A stretch of DNA of 64,000 bases from Cyclina sinensis. Lineage: Eukaryota > Mollusca > Bivalvia > Venerida > Veneridae. A program made the position numbers and the translations under genes. The DNA lies in NCBI GenBank assembly GCA_012932295.1, contig JAAONU010000013.1, positions 8,582,821 to 8,646,820 on the forward strand, read 5' to 3'. Under the pieces are notes generated by a model. The model made no database searches. It was not told where the DNA came from and worked only from the letters and a program-made list of their open reading frames with translations. Shown here piece by piece: positions 21,101-28,300 of this stretch. Position 1 is the first letter of the stretch. Each line of letters starts with the position of its first letter.

Positions 21101-21903
21101 CAGGCAAAATACACGTTAATAAAAGGTAAAATGCATAAAGAGTACACGTTTGCAGGCGAAGAACACGTAAATCAAAGGTAAAGTGCTTATAGTGTACACG
21201 TTTACAGGCAAAATACACGTAATCAAAGGTTAATTGCTTGTAGAGTACACGTCTACAGGCAAAGTACATGTAAAATAGGTAAAGTGAGTGTAAAGTACAC
21301 GTTTACAGGCGAAGTACTCGTAAATCAAAGGTAAAGTGCTTGTAGAGTACACGTTTGCAAGCGAAGTATACGTTAAAAGGTAAAGTGAATGTAGAGAACA
21401 CGTTTACAGGCAAAGTATACGTAAATCAAAGGTAAAGTGCTTGTAGAGTACACGTTTACAGGCAAAGTACACGTAAATCAAAGGTAAAGTGAATCTAGAG
21501 TAGGTTAAGTACACGTAAATCAAAGGTAAATTGAATCTAGAGTTCACGTTTATATGCAAAGTACATGTAAATCAAAAGTAAATTGAATGTAAAGTATACG
21601 TTTACTGGCAAAGTACGAACAAAAAAGAGGTAAAGTGAATGTAAAATACACGTTTATAGGCAAAGTAAACGTAAATCAAAGGTAAAGTGGTTGTAGAGTA
21701 CACGTTTACAGGCAAAGTATATGTAAAAAGGTATAGCACATGTAAAATACACGTTTATAGACAAAGTACACTTAAAAAGTAAAGTGCGTGTAGACTTTAT
21801 AATTATAGGCAAAATATATGTAAAAAGGTATAGTACACATGTGTGTTAACTTACATGTAGAGACGATTAGGGACACACATATCAGACAGAAGGATCCTAA
21901 CAT
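344..21903 (-). CDS. Adhesion G-protein-coupled receptor with two C-type lectin domains, Ig, SEA-like, HRM-like, GAIN/GPS and 7TM (multi-exon, C-terminus off window)
   Basis: Cell-surface receptor of GPCR class B2. I traced 23 exons whose phases all agree: 21903-21855, 20755-20624, 17395-17066, 16086-15996, 15424-12366, 11954-11760, 11360-11229, 10892-10701, 10120-9947, 9621-9420, 9302-9109, 8642-8520, 8145-7970, 7693-7547, 7374-7280, 6926-6649, 6273-6068, 5770-5618, 5375-5248, 3422-3156, 2458-2387, 1057-861, 569-344. They encode about 2270 residues, and the cytoplasmic tail continues beyond position 1. The family is diagnosed by the GPS (CVWWDF...W...GC...C.CDHLTNFA) followed by class-B2 helices (LHYLILVSFMWML, LTWIFGY, FTILNSLQGFFIF). 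Autoproteolysis is expected between Leu and Thr of HLT, leaving a TNFAVLI-type tethered agonist. Lectin, Ig and SEA-like ectodomains imply a carbohydrate or protein ligand, but the ligand is unknown. The two most 5' exons and the TM4 exon are the least certain links. No vertebrate one-to-one orthologue is evident. Confidence 0.92.
861..1057 (-). CDS. aGPCR exon: ECL2, TM5, ICL3, start of TM6
   Basis: It encodes CWMGLPAFYYAFAVPVTGII, the ECL2 Cys-Trp and TM5, then a basic intracellular loop RRGKGLRSNQKKQK and LQAAITSFILLG entering TM6. The acceptor is a T-rich tract ending cag and the donor TTACTTG|GTGAGT, phase 2 in and 1 out. Confidence 0.9.
1576..1597. repeat. Poly-C tract (22 C)
   Basis: Homopolymer of 22 C (22 G on the transcribed minus strand) in the intron between the TM4 and TM5 exons. 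It could form a G-quadruplex in the pre-mRNA and is a likely assembly-length error. Confidence 0.95.
2387..2458 (-). CDS. aGPCR candidate exon: TM4
   Basis: This 72-bp segment runs from gtgaccag to a good ATCAAG|GTAAGG donor, phase 2 in and out. It encodes ERVVSIFITFAFTL... and a further hydrophobic stretch, 21 apolar residues in all. Joined, it puts about 25 residues between AWG (TM4 start) and CW (ECL2), the length seen in latrophilin-type receptors. It lacks the usual Pro after GWG, so the call is provisional. The flanking intron carries a strong hairpin at 2477-2540. Confidence 0.6.
3156..3422 (-). CDS. aGPCR exon: TM2, ECL1, TM3
   Basis: It encodes KLRQGRAQQTLFNLSLSL (TM2), YYGCITVAILLHYLILVSFM (the TM3 Cys and the LHY...W core) and ends LPAWG at the start of TM4. 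The acceptor is cccgcctag. Two donors are possible: GGGGTGT|GTACTA (phase 2, which fits the TM4 exon and is used here) and TGGG|GTGTGT four bases earlier, which breaks the frame. Confidence 0.88.
4417..4878. repeat. 33-bp minisatellite, 14 units, in aGPCR intron
   Basis: Fourteen head-to-tail 33-bp units (core caaagaaatggcaacagaaa) lie between the TM1 and TM2 exons. Units alternate gac/gtc at the last triplet. Because 33 is a multiple of three, open frames run through the array on both strands; I treat these as artefacts. Degenerate relatives ('gatcaaagaa..tggcaat') extend to roughly 4.05-5.22 kb, so the perfect core is a recent expansion within an older array. Confidence 0.95.
5248..5375 (-). 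CDS. aGPCR exon: linker and TM1
   Basis: It encodes DFYGQAKPIPDHHELSLSII then a hydrophobic helix ending SYLFFR, the canonical 'LS.IS..G...S...L..T...Y' TM1. The acceptor is tatttgtag and the donor TTCAG|GTAAAT, phase 0 in and 2 out. Confidence 0.92.
5618..5770 (-). CDS. aGPCR exon: GPS motif and tethered agonist
   Basis: It encodes 51 residues: SCVWWDF, GGWSDKGCVY, DVCLCDHLTNFAVLI. All four GPS cysteines, both tryptophans and the HLT cleavage triplet are present, so autoproteolysis is expected to be intact. The segment after the scissile bond, TNFAVLI, is the Stachel-type agonist. The acceptor is a weak taccttgaaag; the donor is ATA|GTAAGT. Confidence 0.93.
6068..6273 (-). CDS. aGPCR exon: GAIN subdomain B
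   Basis: It encodes LTMMVFRKSKLFKA followed by LNSYVISASIAGKKLQDL and VKTIFKPIK. These are the 'v.f.....lF' and 's.vi..si....i..L..pv.i.f' strands directly before the GPS. The donor is ATCAAG|GTTAGT, phase 1 in and 0 out. Confidence 0.87.
6649..6926 (-). CDS. aGPCR exon: GAIN domain, A/B transition
   Basis: It encodes RIIKSLERYAENAD, then beta strands (NVVVEIWNLNP, PVIGLAAETRG) and AAIELPTEIFN, the 'i.lP..if' strand characteristic of GAIN subdomain B. The acceptor is ggttctag and the donor GAAAG|GTTTGT, phase 2 in and 1 out. Confidence 0.85.
7280..7374 (-). CDS. aGPCR exon: GAIN subdomain A helices (2)
   Basis: It encodes VGENVLKTIDRLMTISEKEA and onward, matching the N-x-L-x-x-I-D-x-L helix of GAIN domains. 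The donor is CAACAG|GTAAAG, phase 0 in and 2 out. The exon is too short to stand alone but is anchored on both sides by phase. Confidence 0.82.
7547..7693 (-). CDS. aGPCR exon: GAIN subdomain A helices (1)
   Basis: It encodes exactly 49 residues in phase 0: VTVDARNAEKLVSEVAQIAK... with TPTDINKIADVLDHTTQ, typical amphipathic helices of GAIN subdomain A. The acceptor is ttctacag and the donor CAAAAG|GTTAGA. Confidence 0.82.
7970..8145 (-). CDS. aGPCR exon: end of HRM-like region and entry to GAIN
   Basis: It encodes SGSARCLGDFYTGAYWGEVV followed by AHDC, the A-x-R-x-C...W...C signature of HRM-like domains, then a helix. The acceptor is accgttttag and the donor GCAGAG|GTACAT, phase 1 in and 0 out. 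Confidence 0.78.
8520..8642 (-). CDS. aGPCR exon: start of HRM-like cysteine region
   Basis: The acceptor is ttttcag and the donor GTA|GTAAGT, phase 1 in and out. It encodes VSCPAATLQTTIDLYGRTTP...FPKVGLGEYANSIENC, which resembles the C...W/T..G..v...CP...G.A...C pattern of the hormone-receptor motif placed before GAIN in many adhesion GPCRs. Confidence 0.75.
9109..9302 (-). CDS. aGPCR exon: second part of the SEA-like region
   Basis: It encodes SNQRVIEYHAYFTLNRDYT, then an alpha-helical stretch and a Ser/Thr-rich end. The alternating hydrophobic strand after NQRVIEY fits the SEA core. No GSVVV-type autocleavage sequence is visible. The donor is CACAG|GTTTGG, phase 2 in and 1 out. Confidence 0.7.
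9420..9621 (-). CDS. aGPCR exon: first part of a SEA-like region
   Basis: The acceptor is tgttttcag and the donor ATAAG|GTACTT, phase 1 in and 2 out. It encodes an amphipathic segment and RFPEVTDVFTYIDGI, resembling the helix-strand lead-in of SEA-type domains found with Ig domains in some vertebrate adhesion GPCRs. The assignment rests on pattern only. Confidence 0.7.
9947..10120 (-). CDS. aGPCR exon: C-terminal half of the Ig-like domain
   Basis: It encodes 58 residues ending in LQGQYWCEVWD, the Y-x-C strand F signature of an Ig fold, followed by a basic strand. The acceptor is tatattttag and the donor CTCAG|GTAAAA, phase 1 in and out. Confidence 0.8.
10701..10892 (-). CDS. aGPCR exon: N-terminal half of an Ig-like domain
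   Basis: The acceptor is ttgattacag and the donor AAAT|GTGAGT, phase 1 in and out. It encodes a beta-rich segment with NKLPCELSS (Ig Cys in strand B) and FPVLWFKDGVLVE (strand C Trp with the WFKDG signature). The second Ig Cys is in the next exon. Confidence 0.8.
11229..11360 (-). CDS. aGPCR exon: C-terminal half of C-type lectin domain 2
   Basis: It encodes GAKFWMETAYDKMNCKYF...VMENCNTQFNAVCVKDAKSL, the FW core and the C...C end of a lectin fold. The acceptor is ctttgcag and the donor CTCTTT|GTAAGG, phase 1 in and out. The domain is short and lacks an EPN/QPD motif, so classical calcium-dependent sugar binding is doubtful. Confidence 0.83.
11760..11954 (-). CDS. aGPCR exon: N-terminal half of C-type lectin domain 2
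   Basis: The acceptor is tactatttttag and the donor TTTAGGG|GTAAGT, phase 1 in and out. It encodes CENGWYGHVLLDTCYRVLE, then YRDAVAQCQSMSARLVLASS, matching the Cys1-GW...Cys2...A...C start of a C-type lectin domain including the LVxxxS strand. Confidence 0.88.
12366..15424 (-). CDS. aGPCR giant exon: C-type lectin domain 1 interrupted by a ~970-residue acidic disordered insert
   Basis: This is a single 3059-bp exon, open throughout, with acceptor ttttttcctag and donor AAAG|GTATAG. Its first ~30 residues continue the lectin fold (WTWENSIPDKNQQYCGKM, equivalent to the W..GEPNN..CvaM strand). Its last ~30 restore it (SSCEVRLPSVCFSYEV, the C-x7-C end of the fold). Between them lie about 970 residues rich in Asp, Glu, Asn, Ser and Thr and nearly free of Cys. 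The insert opens with a polybasic run RRRRKRSSDDD, a good furin-type site. Internal repeats include DNADxF/ENAD-type decapeptides near the N-terminal third and four copies of an E-L-x-x-S-x-F-x-D-K module of about 25 residues near the end. Strong N and D content and lack of hydrophobic blocks indicate a disordered, highly charged spacer. Calcium or cation binding is only a guess. Confidence 0.88.
15996..16086 (-). CDS. aGPCR exon: middle of C-type lectin domain 1
   Basis: It encodes GVTQFWTGMHSENGHLIWDD and onward, the FWxG core of the lectin fold. The acceptor is tatattccag and the donor AACAG|GTATTA, phase 1 in and 2 out, which fits the next exon. The WIGL-like motif is replaced by FWTG. 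The calcium-site EPN or QPD triplet is not obvious, so sugar binding is uncertain. Confidence 0.85.
17066..17395 (-). CDS. aGPCR exon: N-terminal half of C-type lectin domain 1
   Basis: The acceptor is gtcattccag and the donor GAATG|GTAGGTG; the exon is phase 1 in and out. After a polar linker rich in Glu, Asp and Pro it enters a C-type lectin start: LCRDGWLPG, a second Cys in PVCLKI, then WTEAQASCRKNYGFLM, the conserved W-x-E-A-x-x-x-C helix. The fold continues in the 15996-16086 exon. Confidence 0.85.
17520..18065. repeat. Degenerate minisatellite rich in 'atttcaggccact' motifs
   Basis: About 12-15 diverged units read 'aatga(t)ttcatttcaggccact.tttcaataa' on the plus strand, upstream of the first lectin exon. 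Unit length drifts between about 30 and 50 bp. Every unit carries a plus-strand splice-acceptor look-alike (tttcag|g), but the gene is on the minus strand, so these should be inert. Confidence 0.75.
18092..18147. repeat. Poly-T tract (56 T)
   Basis: Uninterrupted run of 56 T directly after the degenerate minisatellite; on the minus strand it is a poly-A run. No retroposed body is recognisable next to it. Confidence 0.95.
18150..20500. other. Intron of the aGPCR, no further feature seen
   Basis: AT-rich non-coding sequence between the lectin 1 exon and the N-terminal exon. No exon with compatible phase, splice sites and family motif was found here on either strand. Confidence 0.6.
20624..20755 (-). 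CDS. aGPCR candidate exon 2: N-terminal segment of unknown fold
   Basis: The acceptor is a pyrimidine-rich tract ending in ttcaag, and the donor reads TGGG|GTAACG. The exon is 132 bp, phase 1 in and phase 1 out, so it could be skipped without frame change. It encodes about 44 residues (FANGTLDSQHYV...VVFMEDW) with no domain I recognise. Without the donor the frame continues to a stop at 20526-20528, giving an alternative two-exon secreted protein of about 92 residues. Confidence 0.45.
20930..21850. repeat. 52-bp minisatellite, ~17 units
   Basis: Tandem units of about 52 bp with cores 'agtacacgtttacaggcaaa' and 'gtacacgtaaatcaaaggta'. They diverge toward the right edge, where several units are shortened. 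The array fills the first intron of the aGPCR and stops just before the GTAAGT donor of the signal-peptide exon. Confidence 0.93.
21855..21903 (-). CDS. aGPCR exon 1: start codon and signal peptide
   Basis: An ATG opens a 16-codon hydrophobic stretch (MLGSFCLICVSLIVST) and then meets a consensus GTAAGT donor in phase 1. The downstream exons at 20755 and 17395 both accept phase 1, so either junction keeps the frame. A ttttcag tract at about 21.94 kb may be a 5'UTR acceptor, and a two-codon upstream ORF (ATG TAA) sits in the presumed leader. It could instead start a separate small secreted protein with the 20.6 kb exon alone. Confidence 0.6.
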
Positions 21904-22420
21904 TCTATCACAGCCTGCGAAAACTTTACATCCTGAAAATAAACAAACATATGCATCATTACATGGTTAATTTGTGTGTTCTGGATACGTCAGAATTCAG
22001 AATAATCAGGTAGAATTGAGATACATTGCAAATGGTTATAAAATTATTTGACAGGGATCATAGATTGACCAAATACATGAAAAATGTACAAAGTTCTCAT
22101 TCAATTTTGGGAATTGACAATAACTACCATAATGCAGTTCTGTAAAAAAAAATAAAAAAAAAAAGTTACTGACTGTGTTCCATGCGTTTAAGTTTCTGTT
22201 CTTTATTCTGTTTCTTATTTGAATTTGAATTAGAAATTATGAACTAAATATCTTTCTCTTATTCGAAAAAAGAAACAAGGAACCAACATTATAGTCATGA
22301 TATTTTTGCTAATTTTTGATCTGTTGACGGCGATATTATTGGGCAGATATGTCTGAAAGTAAGTTATATCTTACAATTTCAATGATTTCAAAATATGTCA
22401 CCTTCTTAAAATATAGTTAT
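21904..22420. other. Presumed 5' leader and upstream region of the aGPCR
   Basis: Non-coding. No clear TATA box or initiator could be assigned; a ttttcag at about 21.94 kb suggests a further 5'UTR exon upstream. Confidence 0.35.
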
Positions 22421-22425
22421 TATTT

Positions 22426-22458
<33 letters not shown>

Positions 22459-22475
22459 GTCGTCGTCGTCGTCAT
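22426..22475. repeat. (ATC)n/(GTC)n microsatellite
   Basis: Run of atc triplets turning into gtc triplets. A second trinucleotide run (tta/att) lies at about 22571-22613. The Ser-rich open frame across it is an artefact. Confidence 0.95.
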
Positions 22476-22575
22476 CATTCATCTTCTTCTACTTCTTCAT
22501 TAATTTGTTGCTTCCATCATCATCATTATCAACAAAATTATTATCATTATAATTAATATTCATTTATTACTATGA

Positions 22576-22608
<33 letters not shown>

Positions 22609-22619
22609 CATCGTTTTTT

Positions 22620-25600
22620 TATTATTATTACTACAAGTTTTACTTTTATTTCTGTAAGAACATTGTGTCTTTTTGTCTCCACATTTTGACATTTTGCTCA
22701 TTTCACCTCAACCTGTACAGCGTTTGACTGAAGTCACGTTTATAGAGATAAGCAGAGAGCATCAGTGTGATGTGTTCTCCTCTAGCAACGTGACCTGATG
22801 TTCCTATAGCAACCATCTTCCAGTAACAACATTGTAAGATTTTACCAACTGGCGGTATTTTTCACATATTTGACAATTAAATTTAAAAGCGGAGAGGAAG
22901 TAAAACTTTAATGCTAAATTTCGAAACACGCCCAAAAGTCTAAAGTTAATAAAGGCCAAAAAAATGAAATTGCTGGTGAAGTAACATGAAGTGTCTACAT
23001 CAAACTGGAGCTATAAATAGACACCACAACAGGACCTTTTAACGTAGGTACATTGTGGTTTAAGCGTGGGTGTTACCGCCCATTAACATAATTTTCTAAC
23101 ATAAAGAGTCTTTATGAAAGAGACAAAATTCCCCACTGAAGAACGTGCTGTTTTGTTACTTGAAAGGGAGTTACAGAATTTTAGGCTGTCATGTTTTAAA
23201 TGTATAATTGTATACGTTGTGCTCGCAACCGTCAAGGGCCTTGACTAATAAAACATCATGCAATATCACACCTCCGCTAAATATGCAAAATTCATCCACA
23301 TTATGAGACATTTTATACTTAAAAAAATTGTTCCAGTGAGTAAGTTGTCCAAATCATAATGTAAATGTTACATAATGGTTGAATCATTTTGTATAAAAAC
23401 CATATCACCTGTAACTTTTTGACAATTATGTTCTCGATAAAAAAGGAAACTATACGTGCACGTTTATATACACACGGTACGCTATTTGTTATAGAGCGCA
23501 TGCACTACAAATAAGGTGTGTTGGATTGATTTTGAGCATTTCCTTTTCAGGATTAATTCTCTTTAATTGTTCTTCTCTACCTCTCCTTACCGAATCTGGA
23601 ACTCCTTGAAGTTTAAAAGAGAATAAAAAAGGATTTCATCAAAATGTTTAGGCGATCGAATCAATAAGCACCTCCCCCACGCCCACCGCAAATATTACCT
23701 TGTTAAGAAAGAAAATTGAACTAGACTGTTCGAAGATTTTAATATTTTGGTATTTTTTAAATGCTTTTTTGTCTACAAGTACCCTTATAGTTTTACTTTT
23801 AGATATATTCTGCTACATTATCCTTTTTTGTCAGATTAGCACTAAGACATGACGTGATGGGGGAATATTTTGTTAGTTGTGTCTAACGCTCTCTAACAGA
23901 TACCATTTCTAGATTTCTAGACTCATATCCTCCGCAAGAAACTGCCAATTTTCTAAAACAAATGGCTTTTGTCGGTAGCTGAGCTTGGGCCCATTTCCTT
24001 AAATCATTATGGGTTTACCGGTTACAAGTTCACTACGATGGTGTGGAATAGCAATGTCGCAAAAATGTCTGTCTTTCAATGTAATATGTAAATGTATCTA
24101 AACGTAGAAACGTCATAGAAACTTTATTGCCAATGGCATAAATGTGAAACTTTTTAACAATATTCATTATACTGCTGCTGTTGTTGTTGTTGGGGCGCTT
24201 CTCCTTTTTCCCAATGACAGATATTTTATCGTGATATTTTCTGGATATGCTTTTTAGGCGTATTACATAAGAAATTATTTTTCGCCGGTGCCGCATTTAT
24301 ATTGCCAAATCGTCTTGTTTTATGTATATATCTTGTTTGACCCAAGGTAACATTTATTATGTGCATAACTTCTCGCCGAAAACTATCTGCGAAAAATAAA
24401 TAGCTAATAAAGTCTGTCTCGCAAATTATAGCAGTCGTTTTCTCCCTATTGACAGTATGTATAACATCATAAATTCTGACAGATACGTGTGTGTAAAATG
24501 CCATTTACACAAAGGTCATTCATGGTCAAACATATATTGCATGACCATTTATGTTTCGCAAATATGTACTTATCTTGTACAATATGTATATCTGTCACTG
24601 ATAGTTGTCTGCGACCCTCTAGTTGTTTAACTGATAATTAAAATACCTCTGGTTGCAGGTCCATACACATACATGCAGATTTTTCCATTTTGGTTTTTTA
24701 TATATATGACATGTGGTTTAGTGTAGATGCTGAATTAAAACCAATGAAGACACAAAAATTCATTCAACATGCATCACTACATATTTTCAATGAGTAATCT
24801 TGAACAATCTTGAGTAAATTTCAATTATTTCCCGACCTTTTCCGCGATACGGTTTATATATTATATAAGCACCCAAGAGCCTTCGTTAGGGTAAGCAAAT
24901 GGATCTGTTAGCAGACGAACAAAAGACAGGCTCATCTTCTGCAACGCCTTGATTCTACTTTCCACGTATAAACCGTAGTTTATAAGGGAGCTTCGTATAT
25001 TCATAAAACAACTTTTTTTCCGCAGATATCGAAGCAGAGTACTTTCCTTGATTATTCTACGATGTAAGCAATCTTTTCCATAAAAAAATGCCTTGTAACC
25101 TAGAAAAAGAGTTTAATTAGGACAAATTAGTTGTTCCCCTTTTGGCTATATAGTGAATGAATAATTGAACAGCTATGTGTTCTTCTCTTGAAAAGTCTTC
25201 ACCTGTCTATCTTTTTCTCACATTTAACCTATAATAGTTAATTATAACAGTTCTATTCGTTATTACAGGTTGCTTGCGTAAAAGCGAACGCCCTTCTAAA
25301 CTTTGTTTAAAAATGCATTAGATATAGAGAAAAACTTAACATGTGTGATTCATATCGACATTTCCGAGTATGTAATTAACAAGAAATGTTTTATATATGA
25401 GATAAACGGGCATGGTTGTCGTAAGTTTGATGTTTATCAATGAACAAAACCTAACAAATCCTAGCAAGTTTCATCACAATAAAGTTTTAAATCTATCTAC
25501 AATCGATATAAACAAATTTTTACGTTGTTTTCCAAATCAATAAAGAATAATTTCTGTGCTGTTTTTTGTCAATATTGCAAACGTACTTTTACGCATCGCT
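22620..25600. other. Intergenic, no gene recognised
   Basis: AT-rich sequence with only short unsupported open frames. The 14-mer gttcctatagcaac at 22800-22813 matches the RFX X-box consensus but is expected by chance at this length. Short inverted copies of tacggtttata occur near 24.85 and 24.97 kb. Confidence 0.6.
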
Positions 25601-25639
25601 CCAAGATTTTTCTGTTAACAATAGCCTTAACCCATTGAT

Positions 25640-25725
25640 GTCCAGTGTCTATAAATGTAGACAAAGGCAAACAGTGCAGACTTATGTGGCGTCTGATCAG
25701 GGTCTACACTGTTTCCATAAAAGAC
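25640..25725. repeat. Hairpin element (MITE/SINE-like)
   Basis: Arms aaacagtgcagac (25669-25681) and gtctacactgttt (25702-25714) pair at 12 of 13 positions around a 20-nt loop, preceded by 'cccattgatgtccagtgtc'. The layout matches the element at 27.96-28.07 kb, so both are probably members of one hairpin repeat superfamily. Confidence 0.6.
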
Positions 25726-25825
25726 TTTCTTCCCTAAATTTAATGAAATTGAAATTAAATACCAGAAACTCTTTTAAATGAAAATGAACTCGCCCATCTG
25801 ACAAGGATGGTTTAATCCATTAGGC

Positions 25826-27755
25826 TTCTGCTATATTTATGTAAGGACCTTTGCTTAAAATGATTTGATAAACTTTCAAACTTCACGGAGCCTCTGCTAT
25901 ATTTATGTAAGGACCTTTGCTTAAAATGATTTGATAAACTTTCAAACTTCACGGAGCCTCTGCTATATTTATGTAAGCACCTTTGCTTAAAATGATTTGA
26001 TAAACTTTCAAACTTCACGGAGCCTCTGCTATATTTATGTAAGCACCTTTGCTTAAAATGGTCTGATAAACTTTCAAACTTCACGGAGCCTCTGCTATAT
26101 TTATGTATGCACCTTTGCTTAAAATGATTTGATAAACTTTCAAACTTCACGGAGCCTCTGCTATATTTATGTAAGCACCTTTGCTTAAAATGATTTCATA
26201 AACTTTCAAACTTCACGGAGCCTCTGCTATATTTATGTAAGGACCTTTGCTTAAAATGATTTGATAAACTTTCAAACTTCACGGAGCCTCTGCTATATTT
26301 ATGTAAGCACCTTTGCTTAAAATGATTTGATAAACTTTCAAACTTCACGGAGCCTCTGCTATATTTATGTAAGCACCTTTGCTTAAAATGATTTGATAAA
26401 CTTTCAAACTTCACGGAGCCTCTGCTATATTTATGTAAGCACCTTTGCTTAAAATGATTTGATAAACTTTCAAACTTCACGGAGCCTCTGCTTTATTTAT
26501 GTAAGCACCTTTGCTTAAAATGATTTGATAAACTTTCAAACTTCACGGAGCCTCTGCTATATTTTTGTAAGCACCTTTGCTTAAAATGATTTGATAAACT
26601 TTCAAACTTCACGAGCCTCTGCTATATTTATGTAAGCACCTTTGCTTAAAATGATTTGATAAACATTCAAACTTCACGGAGCCTCTGCTATATTTATGTA
26701 AGCACCTTTGCTTAAAATGATTTGATAAACTTTCAAACTTTACGGAGCCACTGCTATATTTATGTAAGCACCTTTGCTTAAAATGATTTGATAAACTTTC
26801 AAACTTCACAGAGCCTCTGCTATATTTATGTAAGCACCTTTGCTTAAAATGATTTGATAAACTTTCAAACTTCACGGAGCCTCTGCTATATTTATGTGAG
26901 CACCTTTGCTTAAAATGATTTGATAAACTTTCAAACTTCACAGAGCCTCTGCTATATTTATGTAAGGACCTTTGCTTAAAATGATTTCATGAACTTTCAA
27001 ACTTCACGGAGCCTCTGTTATATTTATGTAAGCACCTTTGCTAAGAATGATTTGATAACTTTCAAACTTCACAGAGCCTCTGCTATATTTATGTAAGCAC
27101 CTTTGCTTAAAATGATTTGATAAACTTTCAAACTTTACGGAGCCACTGCTATATTTATGTAAGCACCTTTGCTTAAAATGATTTGATAAACTTTCAAACT
27201 TCACAGAGCCTCTGCTATATTTATGTAAGCACCTTTGCTTAAAATGATTTGATAAACTTTCAAACTTCACGGAGCCTCTGCTATATTTATGTGAGCACCT
27301 TTGCTTAAAATGATTTGATAAACTTTCAAACTTCACAGAGCCTCTGCTATATTTATGTAAGGACCTTTGCTTAAAATGATTTCATGAACTTTCAAACTTC
27401 ACGGAGCCTCTGTTATATTTATGTAAGCACCTTTGCTAAGAATGATTTGATAAACTTTCAAACTTCACAGAGCCTCTGCTATATTTATGTAAGCACCTTT
27501 GCTTAAAATGATTTGATAAACTTTCAAACTTCACGAAGCCTCTGCTATATTTATGTATGCACTTTTGCTAAGAATGATTTGATAAACTTTCAAACTTCAC
27601 GGTGCCTCTGCTATATTTATGTAAAATGATTTGATAAACTTTCAAACTTCACGGAGCCTCTGCTATATCTGTATAATGATTTGATAAACTTTCAAACTCC
27701 ACGGAGCCTCTGCTATATTTATGTATGCAATTTTGCTAAGAATGATTTTATAAAC
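25826..27755. repeat. 66-bp minisatellite, ~29 units
   Basis: Near-identical 66-bp units (core 'cctctgctatatttatgtaa ... cacctttgcttaaaatga'). The last units are shortened or diverged. A 395-bp block (six units with one base lost) is duplicated: the variant 'atttatgtgagcacc' recurs at about 26.89 and 27.29 kb with the same flanking variants. The 22-codon unit is open on the minus strand but is broken by single-base indels and has no start, signal or splice context, so I do not call it coding. Confidence 0.95.
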
Positions 27756-27959
27756 TGTGACGCTCCACCAAGCCTCTTCTAAAATATCTATATTCTTTCG
27801 CCTAATTTATCATCAGTACCAGTTCACCATATGGCCGACGCCCCTGGACAGTGTAGCTATTTTATGTGATAGTGAAAGATACAGAATGCATCCCATTTCA
27901 GAGACATTCCTGGTTCTATTCGATGATCAGTGTATATCACTGATACATGGGACCTAAGT

Positions 27960-28070
27960 TTAACCCTTAACGTGCTGGAACCGAACGTGATTAGCCTTTG
28001 CCACCAGTATAGAGCCAGGCCAACCTGCACATCCGTGCAGTCTGACCAGGCTCTATACTGTTGGTAGCTC
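27960..28070. repeat. Dispersed hairpin element with perfect 11-bp outer stem
   Basis: Outer arms agtatagagcc (28006-28016) and ggctctatact (28049-28059) are perfectly complementary. An inner stem ctgcac/gtgcag closes on the loop atcc, and aggcca / tgacc pair between them. It resembles the hairpin at 25.64 kb. Confidence 0.75.
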
Positions 28071-28159
28071 AATTTTTGTATTTTGATATTGAAATCCCTT
28101 AAACTTTGAATGGACTGTTCCAAATTCAAAGCTGGACAAATCCATTACAAAATTTCAGC

Positions 28160-28300
28160 ATGTTCAGGGTTAACGTCCCATCCGAAAGACAATCAGTAAT
28201 GTTAGTGAAGGCAGATCAAACTCGCCACCCGTCTTGCAGTCCTACAATTGTAGTTGATTCTAGCACAATTGTATGCTCCAAGCCGCGGAAAAGGTAATTC
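28160..28300 (-). repeat. SINE-tail-like fragment
   Basis: Contains gttaacgtcccatccgaaag, whose reverse complement ctttcggatgggacgttaac matches the 'ggatgagacgttaaac' segment of the SINE-like copy at 52.5 kb and a diverged piece at 53.27 kb. The orientation is opposite to the 52.5 kb copy. Confidence 0.45.

Noticed and set aside
22349..22552. Poly-Ser open frame
   Set aside because: Translation of an atc/gtc microsatellite.
22800..22813. RFX X-box (gttcctatagcaac) as ciliary promoter of the aGPCR
   Set aside because: A perfect consensus match, but about two such matches are expected by chance in 64 kb, and it is ~0.9 kb from the start codon.
25812..27336. Four minus-strand open frames of a 22-residue repeat as one broken gene
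   Set aside because: Indels, no start or splice sites and satellite-like homogeneity; kept only as a low-level finding.
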